DNA from: Taudactylus pleione
Taxonomy: Eukaryota > Chordata > Amphibia > Anura > Myobatrachidae
Reading direction: 5' to 3'
Length of the DNA: 64,000 nucleotides
NCBI GenBank assembly: GCA_031769625.1
Contig: JAUIMM010002349.1
Span: 372,001-436,000, forward strand
Part shown: one piece after another, positions 1-11,018 of the stretch
How positions within the stretch are numbered: the stretch's first letter is position 1
Layout: each line of letters starts with the position of its first letter
Translations under genes and position numbers: made by a program
The notes under the pieces: model-generated
Database searches by the model: none
Told to the model about the DNA's origin: nothing
The model's input: only the letters and a program-made list of their open reading frames with translations

Positions 1-699
1 CGGGGCTTATGTAATTTTTCATAAGGGTAAATATATTTCTGGTGAGTTCTGTGTCAAAATTAAGCACCAAAATCAACTTCTGTCACTGCAGCAAATCTTT
101 TTTAAGTTGTACCAACATTTTTAAGCAGAATTTGGGGATTTTTGAAAAAAAAATATTTGGCCGATTTTTAAGGTCCGGGGCTTATGTAATTTTTCATACG
201 GGTAAATATATTTCTGGTGAGTTCTGTGTCAAAATTAAGCACCAAAATCAACTTCTGCAACTGCAGGAAATCTTTTTTAAGTTGTACCAACATTTATAAG
301 CAGAATTTGGGGATTTTTGAAAATAAAAATTTTGGCCGATTTTTAAGGTCCGGGGCTTACGTAATTTTTCATAAGGGTAAATATATTTCTGGTGAGTTCT
401 GTGTCAAAATTAAGCACCAAAATCAACTGCTGTCACTGCAGCAAATCTTTTTTAAGTTGTACCAACATTTTTAAGCAGAATTTGGGGATTTTTGAAAAAA
501 AAAATTTTGGCCGATTTTTAAGGTCCGGGGCTTACGTAATATTTCATATGGGTAAATATATTTCTGGTGAGTTCTGTGTCAAAATTATGCACCAAAATCA
601 ACTTCAGCCACTGCAGGAAATCTTTTTTAAGTTGTACCAACATTTTTAAGCAGAATTTGGGGAATTTTGAAACAAAAAAAAATTTTGACCGATTTTTAT

Positions 700-1049
700 G
701 GTCCGGGGCTTATGTTATTTTTCATACGGGTAAATATATTTCTGGTGAGTTCTATGTCAAAATTAGGCACCAAAATCAACTTCTGTCACTGCAGCAAATC
801 TTTTTTAAGTTGTACCAACATTTTTAAGCAGAATTTGGGGATTTTTGAAAATATAAAATTTTGGCCGATGTTTAAGGTCCGGGGCTTACATAATTTTTCA
901 TATGGGTAAATATATTTCTGGTGAGTTGTGTGAAAATTGAGCACCAAAATCAACTTCTGTCACTGCAGCAAATCTTTTTTAAGTTGTACCAACATTTTTA
1001 AGCAGAATTTGGGGATTTTTGAAAATAAAAAATTTTGGCCGATTTTTAA
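700..1049 (+). repeat. Chimeric pair E* (E/H) and F* (I/F)
   Basis: E* at 700 has the E front and the aatataaaa tail of H. F* at 876 has the cttacataa, catatggg and attgagc front of I and the F tail leading into G. The pair can be explained by an H/I segment replacing the E/F boundary. It is repeated at 7697-8046. E* alone recurs at 14343, 19419, 20299 and 25201, each time followed directly by I. Confidence 0.8.
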
Positions 1050-2797
1050 GGTCCGGGGCTTACGTAATTTTTCATAAGGGTAAATATAATTCTGGTGAGT
1101 TGTGTGAAAATTAAGTACCAAAATCAACTTCTGTCACTGCAGCAAATCTTTTTTAAGTTGTACCAACATTTTTAAGCAGAATTTGGGGATTTTGAAAAAA
1201 AAAAATTTTTGGCCGATGTTTAAGGTCCGGGGCTTACATAATTTTTCATACGGGTAAATATATTTCTGGTGAGTTGTGTGAAAATTAAGCACCAAAATCA
1301 ACTTCTGTCACTGCAACAAATCTTTTTTAAGTTGTACCAACATTTTTAAGCAGAATTTGGGGATTTTTGAAAATATAAAATTTTGGCCGATGTTTAAGGT
1401 CCGGGGCTTACATAATTTTTCATATGGGTAAATATATTTCTGGTGAGTTGTGTGAAAATTGAGCACCAAAATCAACTTCTGTCACTGCAGCAAATCTTTT
1501 TTAAGTTGTACCAACATTTTTAAGCAGAATTTGGGGATTTTTGAAGAAAAAAAATTTTGACCGATTTTGTAAGGTTCGGGGCTTACGTAATTTTTCATAT
1601 GGGTAAATATATTTCTGGTGAGTTCTGTGTCAAAATTATGCACCAAAATCAACTTCTGCCACTGCAGGAAATCTTTTTTACGTTGTACCAACATTTTTAA
1701 GCAGAATTTGGGGATTTTTGAAAATAAAAAATTTTGGCCGATGTTTAAGGTCCGGGGCTTACGTAATTTTTCATATGGGTAAATATAATTCTGGTGAGTT
1801 GTGTGAAAATTAAGCACCAAAATCAACTTCTGTCACTGCAGCAAATCTTTTTTAAGTTGTACCAACATTTTTAAGCAGAATTTGGGGATTTTTGAAAAAA
1901 AAAAATTTAGCCGATTTTTAAGGTCCAGGGCTTACGTAATTTTTCATATGGGTAAATATATTTCTGGTGAGTTGTGTGAAAATTATGCGCCAAAATCAAC
2001 TTCTGTTACTGCAGCAAATCTTTTTTAATTTGTACCAACATTTTTAAGCAGAATTTGGGGATTTTTGGGGAAAAAAAATTTTGGACAATTTTTAAGGTCC
2101 GGGGCTTACGTAATTATTCATAAGGGTAAATATATTTCTGGTGAGTTCTGTGTGAAAATTAAGCACCAAAATCAACTTCTGTCACTGCAGCAAATATTTT
2201 TTAAGTTGTACCAACATTTTTAAGCAGAATTTGGGGATTTTTGAAAATAAAAAATTTTGGACGATTTTTAAGGTCCGGGGCTTACGTAAATTTTCATAAG
2301 GGTAAATATATTTCTGGTGAGTTCTGTGTCAAAATTAAGCACCAAAATCAACTTCTGTCACAGCAGCAAATCTTTTTTAAGTTGTACCAACATTTTTAAG
2401 CAGAATTTGGGGATTTTTGAAAATAAAAAATTTTGGTAGATGTTTAAGGTCCGGGGCTTACATCATTTTTCATATGGGTAAATATATTTCTGGTCAGTTG
2501 TGTGTCAAAATTAAGCACCAAAATCAACTTCTGTCACTGCAGCAAATCTTTTTTAAGTTGTACCAACATTTTTAAGCAGAATTTGGGGATTTTTGGAATA
2601 AAAAAATTTTGGACAATTTTTAACGTCCGGGGCTTACGTAATTTTTCATAAGGGTAAATATATTTCTGGTGAGTTGTGTGAAAATTATGCGCCAAAATCA
2701 ACTTCTGTTACTGCAGCAAATCTTTTTTAATTTGTACCAACATTTTTAAGCAGAATTTGGGGATTTTTTGAAAAAAAAAATTTTGGCCAAATTTTAA

Positions 2798-2974
2798 GGT
2801 CCGGGTCTTACGTAATTTTTCATATGGGTAAATATATTTCTGGTGAGTTCTGTGTCAAAATTAAGCACCAAAATCAACTTCTGTCACTGCAGCAAATCTA
2901 TTTTAATTTGTACCAACATTTTTAAGCAGAATTTGGGGATTTTTTGGGAAAAAAAAATTTTGGACAATTTTTAA
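2798..2974 (+). repeat. Monomer class Q, exemplar (177 bp)
   Basis: Diagnostic features are catatggg, long box, attaagc, caaatctattttaatttg and a tail gattttttggg with A8-9 and ttttggac. This copy and 9795 share a private ggtccgggtc opening. A sister class X (35883, 38853, 47949, 58268) has ggtccaggg, catactgg and the short box. Confidence 0.82.
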
Positions 2975-3148
2975 GGTCCGGGGCTTACGTAATTTTTCAT
3001 ACTTGTAAATATATTTCTGGTGAGTTGTGTGAACATTAAGCACCAAAATCAACTTCTGTCACTGCAGCAAATCTATTTTAATTTGTACCAACATTTTTAA
3101 GCAGAATTTGGGGATTTTTGAAAATAAAAAATTTTGGCCGATGTTTAA
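2975..3148 (+). repeat. Monomer class R, exemplar (174 bp)
   Basis: Diagnostic features are catacttgtaaat, a short box with a change giving gtgtgaacattaag, caaatctattttaatttg and an aaataaaaaattttggccgatg tail. The catacttg change replaces the ggg found in other classes. Confidence 0.85.
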
Positions 3149-3324
3149 GGTCCGGGGCTTATGTAATTTTTCATACAGGTAAATATATTTCTGGTGAGTT
3201 CTGTGTCAAAATTAAGCACCAAAATCAACTTCTGTCACTGCAGCAAATCTTTTTTACGTTGTACCAACATTTTTAAGCAGAATTTGGGGATTTTTGAAAA
3301 TAAAAAATTTTGGACGATGTTTAA
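3149..3324 (+). repeat. Monomer class S, exemplar (176 bp)
   Basis: Diagnostic features are cttatgtaa, catacaggtaaat, long box, attaagc, tttacgttgtacc and an attttggacgatg tail. S always follows R or an R-derived monomer. Confidence 0.84.
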
Positions 3325-3500
3325 GGTCCGGGGCTTACGTAATATTTCATATGGGTAAATATATTTCTGGTGAGTTCTGTGTCAAAATTATGCACCAAAA
3401 TCAACTTCTGCCACTGCAGGAAATCTTTTTTAAGTTGTACCAACATTTTTAAGCAGAATTTGGGGATTTTTGAAAATAAAAAATTTTGGCCGATTTTTAA
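3325..3500 (+). repeat. T/F chimeric monomer, junction of two HOR copies
   Basis: The front is T (taatatttcatatggg, attatgc, ctgccactgcagg). The tail is the gccgattttt form typical of F, and the next monomer is G. This join removes U, V and A to F and produces the tandem 14-monomer period of 2451 bp seen between 1050 and 3501. An identical join is at 10322 in copy 2. Confidence 0.82.
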
Positions 3501-4372
3501 GGTCCGGGGCTTACGTAATTTTTCATAAGGGTAAATATAATTCTGGTGAGTTGTGTGAAAATTAAGTACCAAAATCAACTTCTGTCACTGCAGCAAATCT
3601 TTTTTAAGTTGTACCAACATTTTTAAGCAGAATTTGGGGATTTTGAAAAAAAAAAATTTTTGGCCGATGTTTAAGGTCCGGGGCTTACATAATTTTTCAT
3701 ACGGGTAAATATATTTCTGGTGAGTTGTGTGAAAATTAAGCACCAAAATCAACTTCTGTCACTGCAACAAATCTTTTTTAAGTTGTACCAACATTTTTAA
3801 GCAGAATTTGGGGATTTTTGAAAATATAAAATTTTGGCCGATGTTTAAGGTCCGGGGCTTACATAATTTTTCATATGGGTAAATATATTTCTGGTGAGTT
3901 GTGTGAAAATTGAGCACCAAAATCAACTTCTGTCACTGCAGCAAATCTTTTTTAAGTTGTACCAACATTTTTAAGCAGAATTTGGGGATTTTTGAAGAAA
4001 AAAAATTTTGACCGATTTTGTAAGGTTCGGGGCTTACGTAATTTTTCATATGGGTAAATATATTTCTGGTGAGTTCTGTGTCAAAATTATGCACCAAAAT
4101 CAACTTCTGCCACTGCAGGAAATCTTTTTTACGTTGTACCAACATTTTTAAGCAGAATTTGGGGATTTTTGAAAATAAAAAATTTTGGCCGATGTTTAAG
4201 GTCCGGGGCTTACGTAATTTTTCATATGGGTAAATATAATTCTGGTGAGTTGTGTGAAAATTAAGCACCAAAATCAACTTCTGTCACTGCAGCAAATCTT
4301 TTTTAAGTTGTACCAACATTTTTAAGCAGAATTTGGGGATTTTTGAAAAAAAAAAATTTAGCCGATTTTTAA

Positions 4373-4545
4373 GGTCCAGGGCTTACGTAATTTTTCATAT
4401 GGGTAAATATATTTCTGGTGAGTTGTGTGAAAATTATGCGCCAAAATCAACTTCTGTTACTGCAGCAAATCTTTTTTAAGTTGTACCAACATTTTTAAGC
4501 AGAATTTGGGGATTTTTGAAAAAAAAAAATTTAGCCGATTTTTAA
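4373..4545 (+). repeat. L/K chimeric monomer
   Basis: The front is L (ggtccaggg, attatgcgcc, ctgttactgcagc). From tttaagttgtacc onwards it is K, ending in the tttagcc tail. A normal L follows at 4546. The switch lies between about monomer positions 95 and 108. The equivalent in copy 2 is 11019-11191. Confidence 0.85.
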
Positions 4546-4719
4546 GGTCCAGGGCTTACGTAATTTTTCATATGGGTAAATATATTTCTGGTGAGTTGTG
4601 TGAAAATTATGCGCCAAAATCAACTTCTGTTACTGCAGCAAATCTTTTTTAATTTGTACCAACATTTTTAAGCAGAATTTGGGGATTTTTGGGGAAAAAA
4701 AATTTTGGACAATTTTTAA

Positions 4720-4895
4720 GGTCCGGGGCTTACGTAATTATTCATAAGGGTAAATATATTTCTGGTGAGTTCTGTGTGAAAATTAAGCACCAAAATCAAC
4801 TTCTGTCACTGCAGCAAATCTTTTTTAAGTTGTACCAACATTTTTAAGCAGAATTTGGGGATTTTTGAAAATAAAAAATTTTGGTAGATGTTTAA
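4720..4895 (+). repeat. M/N chimeric monomer
   Basis: The front is M (taattattcataaggg, ttctgtgtgaaaatt) and the tail is N (attttggtagatg), followed by O. One monomer was lost. It occurs again at 11366-11541. The parental M and N remain separate at 2096 and 2272 in the same super-repeat. Confidence 0.84.
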
Positions 4896-6644
4896 GGTCC
4901 GGGGCTTACATCATTTTTCATATGGGTAAATATATTTCTGGTCAGTTGTGTGTCAAAATTAAGCACCAAAATCAACTTCTGTCACTGCAGCAAATCTTTT
5001 TTAAGTTGTACCAACATTTTTAAGCAGAATTTGGGGATTTTTGGAATAAAAAAATTTTGGACAATTTTTAACGTCCGGGGCTTACGTAATTTTTCATAAG
5101 GGTAAATATATTTCTGGTGAGTTGTGTGAAAATTATGCGCCAAAATCAACTTCTGTTACTGCAGCAAATCTTTTTTAATTTGTACCAACATTTTTAAGCA
5201 GAATTTGGGGATTTTTTGAAAAAAAAAATTTTGGCCAAATTTTAAGGTCCGGGGCTTACGTAATTTTTCATATGGGTAAATATATTTCTGGTGAGTTCTG
5301 TGTCAAAATTAAGCACCAAAATCAACTTCTGTCACTGCAGCAAATCTATTTTAATTTGTACCAACATTTTTAAGCAGAATTTGGGGATTTTTTGGGAAAA
5401 AAAAATTTTGGACAATTTTTAAGGTCCGGGGCTTACGTAATTTTTCATACTTGTAAATATATTTCTGGTGAGTTGTGTGAACATTAAGCACCAAAATCAA
5501 CTTCTGTCACTGCAGCAAATCTATTTTAATTTGTACCAACATTTTTAAGCAGAATTTGGGGATTTTTGAAAATAAAAAATTTTGGCCGATGTTTAAGGTC
5601 CGGGGCTTATGTAATTTTTCATACAGGTAAATATATTTCTGGTGAGTTCTGTGTCAAAATTAAGCACCAAAATCAACTTCTGTCACTGCAGCAAATCTTT
5701 TTTACGTTGTACCAACATTTTTAAGCAGAATTTGGGGATTTTTGAAAATAAAAAATTTTGGACGATGTTTAAGGTCCGGGGCTTACGTAATATTTCATAT
5801 GGGTAAATATATTTCTGGTGAGTTCTGTGTCAAAATTATGCACCAAAATCAACTTCTGCCACTGCAGGAAATCTTTTTTAAGTTGTACCAACATTTTTAA
5901 GCAGAATTTGGGGATTTTTGAAAATAAAAAATTTTGGCCAATGTTTAAGGTCCGGGGCTTACGTAATTTTTCATACGGGTAATATATTTCTGGTGAGTTG
6001 TGTGATAATTAAGCACCAAAATCAACTTCTGTCACTGCAGCAAATCTTTTTTAAGTTGTACCAACATTTTTAAGCAGAATTTGGGGATTTTTGAAAATAA
6101 AAAATTTGGCCGATTTTTAAGGTCCAGGGCTTACGTAATTTTTCATATGGGTAAATATATTTCTGGTGAGCTGTGTGAAAATTAAGCGCCAAAATCAACT
6201 TCTGTTACTGCAGCAAATCTTTTTTAAGTTGTACCAACATTTTTAAGCAGAATTTGGGGATTTTTGAAAATAAAAAATTTTGGCCGATGTTTAAGGTCCG
6301 GGGCTTATGTAATTTTTCATAAGGGTAAATATATTTCTGGTGAGTTCTGTGTCAAAATTAAGCACCAAAATCAACTTCTGTCACTGCAGCAAATCTTTTT
6401 TAAGTTGTACCAACATTTTTAAGCAGAATTTGGGGATTTTTGAAAAAAAAATATTTGGCCGATTTTTAAGGTCCGGGGCTTATGTAATTTTTCATACGGG
6501 TAAATATATTTCTGGTGAGTTCTGTGTCAAAATTAAGCACCAAAATCAACTTCTGCAACTGCAGGAAATCTTTTTTAAGTTGTACCAACATTTATAAGCA
6601 GAATTTGGGGATTTTTGAAAATAAAAATTTTGGCCGATTTTTAA

Positions 6645-6819
6645 GGTCCGGGGCTTACGTAATTTTTCATAAGGGTAAATATATTTCTGGTGAGTTCTGT
6701 GTCAAAATTAAGCACCAAAATCAACTGCTGTCACTGCAGCAAATCTTTTTTAAGTTGTACCAACATTTTTAAGCAGAATTTGGGGATTTTTGAAAATAAA
6801 AAATTTGGCCAATTTTTAA
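6645..6819 (+). repeat. C/U chimeric monomer, founder of the A B C/U V sub-repeat
   Basis: The front is C, with the caactgctg change. The tail is U (aaataaaaaatttggcc, followed by the ggtccaggg of V). The switch falls within or close to the conserved core. Other copies: 13291, 17668, 18367 (with caacttctg) and 24149. Each lies in a 699-bp A B C/U V block. Confidence 0.86.
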
Positions 6820-6993
6820 GGTCCAGGGCTTACGTAATTTTTCATATGGGTAAATATATTTCTGGTGAGCTGTGTGAAAATTAAGCGCCAAAATCAACTT
6901 CTGTTACTGCAGCAAATCTTTTTTAAGTTGTACCAACATTTTTAAGCAGAATTTGGGGATTTTTGAAAATAAAAAATTTTGGCCGATGTTTAA

Positions 6994-7168
6994 GGTCCGG
7001 GGCTTATGTAATTTTTCATAAGGGTAAATATATTTCTGGTGAGTTCTGTGTCAAAATTAAGCACCAAAATCAACTTCTGTCACTGCAGCAAATCTTTTTT
7101 AAGTTGTACCAACATTTTTAAGCAGAATTTGGGGATTTTTGAAAAAAAAATATTTGGCCGATTTTTAA
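6994..7168 (+). repeat. Monomer class A, exemplar (175 bp)
   Basis: Diagnostic features are cttatgtaa at the palindrome, cataaggg, the long ttctgtgtcaaaattaag box, and a tail of gaaaaaaaaatatttggcc, where the tatttgg is unique to A and its chimeras. Other copies: upstream edge of the window (starting at -3), 6295, 12941, 13640, 17318, 18017, 18716, 23799, 24498, 28177, 37979, 40949, 44800 and 50045. Confidence 0.85.
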
Positions 7169-7343
7169 GGTCCGGGGCTTATGTAATTTTTCATACGGGT
7201 AAATATATTTCTGGTGAGTTCTGTGTCAAAATTAAGCACCAAAATCAACTTCTGCAACTGCAGGAAATCTTTTTTAAGTTGTACCAACATTTATAAGCAG
7301 AATTTGGGGATTTTTGAAAATAAAAATTTTGGCCGATTTTTAA
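7169..7343 (+). repeat. Monomer class B, exemplar (175 bp)
   Basis: Diagnostic features are cttatgtaa, catacggg, ctgcaactgcagg and catttataagc, a change inside the otherwise fixed core. The tail is the short aaataaaaattttgg. The copy at 32731 has ctgccactgcagg, probably the ancestral state. B always follows A except at 32731. Confidence 0.85.
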
Positions 7344-7518
7344 GGTCCGGGGCTTACGTAATTTTTCATAAGGGTAAATATATTTCTGGTGAGTTCTGTG
7401 TCAAAATTAAGCACCAAAATCAACTGCTGTCACTGCAGCAAATCTTTTTTAAGTTGTACCAACATTTTTAAGCAGAATTTGGGGATTTTTGAAAAAAAAA
7501 ATTTTGGCCGATTTTTAA
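7344..7518 (+). repeat. Monomer class C, exemplar (175 bp)
   Basis: Diagnostic features are cttacgtaa, cataaggg and caactgctgtcactgcagc. The tgctg-tcactg-cagca segment could pair as a five-base stem. The tail is gaaaaaaaaaattttggcc. C/U chimeras keep this front with a U tail. The copy at 32906 has caactgatg. Confidence 0.82.
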
Positions 7519-7696
7519 GGTCCGGGGCTTACGTAATATTTCATATGGGTAAATATATTTCTGGTGAGTTCTGTGTCAAAATTATGCACCAAAATCAACT
7601 TCAGCCACTGCAGGAAATCTTTTTTAAGTTGTACCAACATTTTTAAGCAGAATTTGGGGAATTTTGAAACAAAAAAAAATTTTGACCGATTTTTAT
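7519..7696 (+). repeat. Monomer class D, exemplar (178 bp, longest class)
   Basis: Diagnostic features are taatatttcatatggg, attatgc, cttcagccactgcagg, and a tail ggggaattttgaaac followed by a long A tract and gaccgat. The extra length lies in the A tract. The D/O chimera (38504) keeps the front through ggggaattttgaaa. Complete copies also occur at 522, 14165, 19241, 20121, 25023, 28702, 33081, 41474, 50570, 55814 and 58616. Confidence 0.84.
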
Positions 7697-10600
7697 GGTC
7701 CGGGGCTTATGTTATTTTTCATACGGGTAAATATATTTCTGGTGAGTTCTATGTCAAAATTAGGCACCAAAATCAACTTCTGTCACTGCAGCAAATCTTT
7801 TTTAAGTTGTACCAACATTTTTAAGCAGAATTTGGGGATTTTTGAAAATATAAAATTTTGGCCGATGTTTAAGGTCCGGGGCTTACATAATTTTTCATAT
7901 GGGTAAATATATTTCTGGTGAGTTGTGTGAAAATTGAGCACCAAAATCAACTTCTGTCACTGCAGCAAATCTTTTTTAAGTTGTACCAACATTTTTAAGC
8001 AGAATTTGGGGATTTTTGAAAATAAAAAATTTTGGCCGATTTTTAAGGTCCGGGGCTTACGTAATTTTTCATAAGGGTAAATATAATTCTGGTGAGTTGT
8101 GTGAAAATTAAGTACCAAAATCAACTTCTGTCACTGCAGCAAATCTTTTTTAAGTTGTACCAACATTTTTAAGCAGAATTTGGGGATTTTGAAAAAAAAA
8201 AATTTTTGGCCGATGTTTAAGGTCCGGGGCTTACATAATTTTTCATACGGGTAAATATATTTCTGGTGAGTTGTGTGAAAATTAAGCACCAAAATCAACT
8301 TCTGTCACTGCAACAAATCTTTTTTAAGTTGTACCAACATTTTTAAGCAGAATTTGGGGATTTTTGAAAATATAAAATTTTGGCCGATGTTTAAGGTCCG
8401 GGGCTTACATAATTTTTCATATGGGTAAATATATTTCTGGTGAGTTGTGTGAAAATTGAGCACCAAAATCAACTTCTGTCACTGCAGCAAATCTTTTTTA
8501 AGTTGTACCAACATTTTTAAGCAGAATTTGGGGATTTTTGAAGAAAAAAAATTTTGACCGATTTTGTAAGGTTCGGGGCTTACGTAATTTTTCATATGGG
8601 TAAATATATTTCTGGTGAGTTCTGTGTCAAAATTATGCACCAAAATCAACTTCTGCCACTGCAGGAAATCTTTTTTACGTTGTACCAACATTTTTAAGCA
8701 GAATTTGGGGATTTTTGAAAATAAAAAATTTTGGCCGATGTTTAAGGTCCGGGGCTTACGTAATTTTTCATATGGGTAAATATAATTCTGGTGAGTTGTG
8801 TGAAAATTAAGCACCAAAATCAACTTCTGTCACTGCAGCAAATCTTTTTTAAGTTGTACCAACATTTTTAAGCAGAATTTGGGGATTTTTGAAAAAAAAA
8901 AATTTAGCCGATTTTTAAGGTCCAGGGCTTACGTAATTTTTCATATGGGTAAATATATTTCTGGTGAGTTGTGTGAAAATTATGCGCCAAAATCAACTTC
9001 TGTTACTGCAGCAAATCTTTTTTAATTTGTACCAACATTTTTAAGCAGAATTTGGGGATTTTTGGGGAAAAAAAATTTTGGACAATTTTTAAGGTCCGGG
9101 GCTTACGTAATTATTCATAAGGGTAAATATATTTCTGGTGAGTTCTGTGTGAAAATTAAGCACCAAAATCAACTTCTGTCACTGCAGCAAATATTTTTTA
9201 AGTTGTACCAACATTTTTAAGCAGAATTTGGGGATTTTTGAAAATAAAAAATTTTGGACGATTTTTAAGGTCCGGGGCTTACGTAAATTTTCATAAGGGT
9301 AAATATATTTCTGGTGAGTTCTGTGTCAAAATTAAGCACCAAAATCAACTTCTGTCACAGCAGCAAATCTTTTTTAAGTTGTACCAACATTTTTAAGCAG
9401 AATTTGGGGATTTTTGAAAATAAAAAATTTTGGTAGATGTTTAAGGTCCGGGGCTTACATCATTTTTCATATGGGTAAATATATTTCTGGTCAGTTGTGT
9501 GTCAAAATTAAGCACCAAAATCAACTTCTGTCACTGCAGCAAATCTTTTTTAAGTTGTACCAACATTTTTAAGCAGAATTTGGGGATTTTTGGAATAAAA
9601 AAATTTTGGACAATTTTTAACGTCCGGGGCTTACGTAATTTTTCATAAGGGTAAATATATTTCTGGTGAGTTGTGTGAAAATTATGCGCCAAAATCAACT
9701 TCTGTTACTGCAGCAAATCTTTTTTAATTTGTACCAACATTTTTAAGCAGAATTTGGGGATTTTTTGAAAAAAAAAATTTTGGCCAAATTTTAAGGTCCG
9801 GGTCTTACGTAATTTTTCATATGGGTAAATATATTTCTGGTGAGTTCTGTGTCAAAATTAAGCACCAAAATCAACTTCTGTCACTGCAGCAAATCTATTT
9901 TAATTTGTACCAACATTTTTAAGCAGAATTTGGGGATTTTTTGGGAAAAAAAAATTTTGGACAATTTTTAAGGTCCGGGGCTTACGTAATTTTTCATACT
10001 TGTAAATATATTTCTGGTGAGTTGTGTGAACATTAAGCACCAAAATCAACTTCTGTCACTGCAGCAAATCTATTTTAATTTGTACCAACATTTTTAAGCA
10101 GAATTTGGGGATTTTTGAAAATAAAAAATTTTGGCCGATGTTTAAGGTCCGGGGCTTATGTAATTTTTCATACAGGTAAATATATTTCTGGTGAGTTCTG
10201 TGTCAAAATTAAGCACCAAAATCAACTTCTGTCACTGCAGCAAATCTTTTTTACGTTGTACCAACATTTTTAAGCAGAATTTGGGGATTTTTGAAAATAA
10301 AAAATTTTGGACGATGTTTAAGGTCCGGGGCTTACGTAATATTTCATATGGGTAAATATATTTCTGGTGAGTTCTGTGTCAAAATTATGCACCAAAATCA
10401 ACTTCTGCCACTGCAGGAAATCTTTTTTAAGTTGTACCAACATTTTTAAGCAGAATTTGGGGATTTTTGAAAATAAAAAATTTTGGCCGATTTTTAAGGT
10501 CCGGGGCTTACGTAATTTTTCATAAGGGTAAATATAATTCTGGTGAGTTGTGTGAAAATTAAGTACCAAAATCAACTTCTGTCACTGCAGCAAATCTTTT

Positions 10601-10845
10601 TTAAGTTGTACCAACATTTTTAAGCAGAATTTGGGGATTTTGAAAAAAAAAAATTTTTGGCCGATGTTTAAGGTCCGGGGCTTACATAATTTTTCATACG
10701 GGTAAATATATTTCTGGTGAGTTGTGTGAAAATTAAGCACCAAAATCAACTTCTGTCACTGCAACAAATCTTTTTTAAGTTGTACCAACATTTTTAAGCA
10801 GAATTTGGGGATTTTTGAAAATATAAAATTTTGGCCGATGTTTAA

Positions 10846-11018
10846 GGTCCGGGGCTTACGTAATTTTTCATATGGGTAAATATATTTCTGGTGAGTTGTG
10901 TGAAAATTGAGCACCAAAATCAACTTCTGTCACTGCAGCAAATCTTTTTTAAGTTGTACCAACATTTTTAAGCAGAATTTGGGGATTTTTGAAAAAAAAA
11001 AATTTAGCCGATTTTTAA
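10846..11018 (+). repeat. I/K chimeric monomer marking a 351-bp deletion
   Basis: The front has catatggg and attgagc of I and the tail has tttagcc of K. J and one monomer-equivalent are lost relative to 3849-4372 in copy 1. Its palindrome reads cttacgtaa where I normally has cttacataa, so the donor front was not a typical I or the CpG was restored by conversion. Confidence 0.84.

Larger units (their letters stand above)
1..6993 (+). repeat. 40-monomer super-repeat, copy 1 (6997-bp period)
   Basis: The first monomer begins three bases upstream of the window. Order: A B C D E* F* G H I J K L M N O P Q R S T* G H I J K L/K L M/N O P Q R S T U V A B C/U V. Starred and slashed entries are chimeras. 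The stretch 1050-3500 (G to T*, 14 monomers, 2451 bp) is followed by a second G-to-T run at 3501-5948, which gained one L/K monomer and lost one through an M/N fusion. The unit reads like two shortened HORs fused by unequal exchange. Most of it recurs almost base for base 6997 bp downstream. Confidence 0.9.

Noticed and set aside
42..909. Series of overlapping + strand open frames of 80-86 codons, repeated at many other places in the window
   Set aside because: Each frame starts in one monomer and ends in the next, overlaps its neighbour, and changes frame because 175 is not a multiple of three. The same peptide appears wherever the same classes follow each other. No codon-level constraint, domain, ribosome site or splice structure is visible. 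These are satellite by-products.
1482..1826. Minus-strand 114-codon open frame, recurring at 3933, 8479, 14603, 20559, 21084, 25461, 34043, 59578, 61153 and 62551
   Set aside because: It is exactly the reverse strand of the I-J-K monomer run and appears only where these classes are intact. It spans two monomer boundaries and repeats its own sequence inside. There is no sign of a gene.
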